DNA of 64,000 bases from Bacillus cereus (GTDB taxonomy: Bacteria > Bacillota > Bacilli > Bacillales > Bacillaceae_G), in assembly GCF_002584535.1 (NCBI RefSeq), contig NZ_NUOT01000061.1, positions 44,506 to 108,505 of the forward strand, read 5' to 3'. A model generated the notes under the pieces. The model had not been told where the DNA came from. It worked only from the letters and a program-made list of their open reading frames with translations, and made no database searches. Position 1 is the stretch's first letter. Each line of letters starts with the position of its first letter. The position numbers were made by a program, and so were the translations under genes. Of this stretch, positions 61,815-64,000 are shown one piece after another.

Positions 61815-63238
61815 TTAAAGATTTTGTACAGCGCATTCGACACCTTCCGATAAAATGGAAACTAACTCTTTGGTCAACCACGTTATTATTTATCTTATTC
61901 GCTTTATATAATATTTTACAGTTTATTGTGATTAATCAGTGGTCAGTAGAATATGAAAAGAAACAAATGAACAGGCAAGTAAAAGAAATAGCAGCATATT
62001 TTACTGATAAAAAAGAAACACTTTCTAACCAAACGATTGAAAACAGTAAGGACTTTCTTAATAATATGAATGATAAGCATCAGATTATTCGAATTTTAGA
62101 TAAAGATGGACAACCAGTTGTCTCAGTTTCTCGTGATTTTAATCCGAAGTGGACTTCTCCTAAAGCGGTTACTCAGCCTGAAACTTATATAAAGAGACAC
62201 TTAGAAGATAGGATATTAATAGAACGGATGCCAATTCAAACAGCAACATTTAAGGGGACAATTGAGGTTGGGGAAAATTTAGAGGCCTTCGATCACTTGT
62301 TAAAAATTATTTTCGTTGTAATGGTTGCAGCTGGTATTGGTGGACTTATACTTAGTTTTTTAGGTGGGAGGATTATTGCTAAACAACTTTTATTAAGTGT
62401 TCAGAATATAACTGATACGATGAATCGAATTAAAACAAACGGATTAAAAGAAAGAGTTCCCGTACGAGAAAATAATGATGAACTTGCGAAGTTAGGCTTT
62501 CTATTTAATGAACTAATGGATGATGTAGAAAGGTCTTTTTTACAACAAAAGCAGTTTGTTGAAGATGCTTCACATGAACTTCGAACACCTCTTACAATTA
62601 TTCAAGGACATTTATCCATGTTAAACCGTTGGGGAAAGGATGATCCTGTTATTTTACAAAAATCACTTCAATCTAGTTTGAAAGAAGTGGATCGATTGAA
62701 TAAGTTAGTTTCAGAATTATTAGAGTTATCCAGAACAGAATCGGAGCAAATTCCTGCATCATCAGTCGAGCTTGTACATGTAAATACTGTGTTAAAACAA
62801 GTAATCCAAAATTTTGAAGTTCTTCAAACCGAATTTGAATTTGATATACAATTATATGCCGAAGAGGCTTACGCGGCTATACCAGCACCTTACTTAGAGC
62901 AAATAATAATTATCATACTAGATAACGCAATTAAATATACCAAAACAAATGATAAATACATTTGTATTCAAACGAATATACAAACTGAAAATATTATCAT
63001 ACGTATTATAGATCATGGCGTCGGAATACCCGAATCAGATTTACCATATGTACTTAATCGTTTTTATAGAGTAGATAAAGCAAGGAGTCGTAAGGAGGGG
63101 GGAAATGGCCTAGGGCTTTCCATCGCAAAACGACTTATAGAAAAATATAATGGAAATATTATATTAGAAAGTAAGGAAAAAGAAGGTACATCAGTTACAA
63201 TTTCGTTTCCTTATGTCGCACATAAAAATGAGAAATAG
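61811..63238 (+). CDS. sensor histidine kinase with HAMP domain
   Basis: 475 residues. Membrane helices at about 17-37 and 163-184 frame an extracytoplasmic sensor loop; HAMP (about 185-240), HisKA QQKQFVEDASHELRTPLTIIQGH near 247-269 with the phospho-histidine, and HATPase with IIILDNAIKYTKTNDK, DHGVGIPESDLPYVLNRFYRVDKARS and GGNGLGLSIAKRL. Typical partner of the PhoB-type regulator, with which it overlaps. Signal unknown; the BcrC-like gene downstream suggests envelope stress. Confidence 0.93.
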   Translation: MIKDFVQRIRHLPIKWKLTLWSTTLLFILFALYNILQFIVINQWSVEYEKKQMNRQVKEIAAYFTDKKETLSNQTIENSKDFLNNMNDKHQIIRILDKDGQPVVSVSRDFNPKWTSPKAVTQPETYIKRHLEDRILIERMPIQTATFKGTIEVGENLEAFDHLLKIIFVVMVAAGIGGLILSFLGGRIIAKQLLLSVQNITDTMNRIKTNGLKERVPVRENNDELAKLGFLFNELMDDVERSFLQQKQFVEDASHELRTPLTIIQGHLSMLNRWGKDDPVILQKSLQSSLKEVDRLNKLVSELLELSRTESEQIPASSVELVHVNTVLKQVIQNFEVLQTEFEFDIQLYAEEAYAAIPAPYLEQIIIIILDNAIKYTKTNDKYICIQTNIQTENIIIRIIDHGVGIPESDLPYVLNRFYRVDKARSRKEGGNGLGLSIAKRLIEKYNGNIILESKEKEGTSVTISFPYVAHKNEK

Positions 63239-63347
63239 ATGAGAAAAGTTTTAAGGTATTTTCATATTGCTGTTGTATACTGTGTAAAGCGATAAAACTT
63301 GTACTTCTTTAAAGTACGAATGTAATGAAAATAAGGAGAGAGCGGGT

Positions 63348-63947
63348 ATGAACTACACAGTATTTCAATGGATTAATAATTTAGCAGGAACCTCAAGCAT
63401 TTTAGATAAGTTCATGATTATGATTACAAATAGCGCGCTTTATGTGGCAGCTCTTTTTATGCTTATTTTATGGTTTAGTAATGCAAAAAAAGAAATGGCA
63501 ATTCAAAAACAATATACTGTTGTATATGCTGTTCTTACAGTTGGAGTTTCATTGTTATTAAATGTTTTTATTCATGCAGTATATTATCATGCAAGACCTT
63601 TTGTAACTTATCATGTTCATCAATTAGTACCACATGCAGTAGATTCATCATTTGTAAGTGATCATTCTGTACTCGTATTCTCAATAGCATTTACAATGTT
63701 ATTGAGAGGAGAAAGGTTAAAATATATCGCATTAATTTGGGCAGTACTAGTTGGAGTTTCACGTATTTACGTTGGTGTCCATTATCCAGCAGATATAATT
63801 GGTGGAGCATTCCTGTCATTTATAACTTGTGGCATAGTAATGCAAAGTACACGGAAATTAGAGCCATTCATACAAATGGTATTTAGAATCTATGGATCCG
63901 TTTCGAAACGAATTCCATTATTATCGAAATATAATCATACACTTTAA
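63348..63947 (+). CDS. PAP2-type undecaprenyl-diphosphatase, BcrC-like
   Basis: Recycles the lipid carrier of cell-wall synthesis by removing phosphate from undecaprenyl diphosphate outside the membrane; excess gives bacitracin tolerance. 199 residues, five to six helices. PAP2 motifs: HARPF near residue 82, SSFVSDHSVL near 101-110 (with the catalytic histidine) and SRIYVGVHYPADIIGG near 142-157. AAGGAGAG precedes ATG by 8 bases. It follows the kinase by 109 bases with its own promoter region. The window ends 93 bases after the stop. Confidence 0.9.
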   Translation: MNYTVFQWINNLAGTSSILDKFMIMITNSALYVAALFMLILWFSNAKKEMAIQKQYTVVYAVLTVGVSLLLNVFIHAVYYHARPFVTYHVHQLVPHAVDSSFVSDHSVLVFSIAFTMLLRGERLKYIALIWAVLVGVSRIYVGVHYPADIIGGAFLSFITCGIVMQSTRKLEPFIQMVFRIYGSVSKRIPLLSKYNHTL

Positions 63948-64000
63948 TCCTAGAAGTCACTAGAAAAGAACCTAATCATAAATGAAGTGAACCCTGAAAA

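Noticed and set aside
1-64000. CRISPR arrays, rRNA or tRNA genes
   Set aside because: No spaced direct repeats and no tRNA or rRNA sequence were recognised on either strand.

Overview
The window is low-GC Firmicute DNA. Several things place it in the Bacillus cereus group: a kynurenine operon (kynU-kynB-kynA), the sleB-ypeB-yhcN/ylaJ germination operon, a T-box-controlled class I lysyl-tRNA synthetase, Vat-type acetyltransferase and CYP genes, IS231-like and IS1595-like transposase remnants, a YjcZ-type 32-residue peptide and strong GGAGG ribosome binding sites. It looks chromosomal. No rRNA, tRNA, replication origin or CRISPR array was seen.

Layout. 1-5.1 kb: 3' end of an alpha/beta hydrolase, then a TetR regulator divergent from the tryptophan-degrading kyn operon, with an inverted repeat on the kyn promoter. 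5.1-10 kb: small accessory genes, two tiny peptide ORFs, a decayed IS1595-type transposase, an M29 aminopeptidase and a truncated Pr6Pr-like gene. 10-13.9 kb: DUF3889 protein, sleB-ypeB-yhcN/ylaJ and a small membrane protein. 14-15.7 kb: a ParM-like actin ATPase with a small partner gene. 16-20.7 kb: a five-gene operon (two ThiF-type E1-like enzymes, DUF441 membrane protein, lipoprotein hydrolase, homocitrate-synthase-like aldolase fused to a cupin). This is the best candidate for an undescribed pathway. 20.7-24 kb: repeats, a GH25 lysozyme, an IS231-like remnant and an SMP-30 lactonase. 24-33.6 kb: lysine T-box and class I LysRS, methyltransferase, DesKR-like two-component pair with DUF418 protein, homoserine dehydrogenase, MBL hydrolase, TPP riboswitch and tenA. 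33.8-40.7 kb: secreted DUF3887 hydrolase, tryptophan T-box with an orphan trpB, DUF3995 and DUF1835 proteins, and a tyrosine/arginine-rich protein. 40.9-47 kb: two cytochrome P450s (one with a divergent PadR regulator), an MFS exporter behind a likely attenuator and a Vat-type acetyltransferase. 47-54.6 kb: Cof phosphatase, PAS histidine kinase, Asp/Glu racemase and a SAM-riboswitch-controlled ECF transporter. 54.8-64 kb: sporulation-type peptide, KinB-like kinase, odd protein kinase, GrpB protein, an operon of a haem-like membrane protein with an OmpR-type two-component system, and a BcrC-like phosphatase.

Regulation is unusually rich in RNA: two T-boxes (Lys, Trp), a TPP riboswitch, a SAM-I riboswitch and a probable translation-responsive attenuator in front of the MFS gene. 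Tryptophan is handled at two unlinked places, degradation by kyn and Trp-responsive synthesis by orphan trpB. Starts were moved to internal ATG/TTG codons where a Shine-Dalgarno sequence decided the matter. All functions are assigned by reading the sequence; no database search was run.
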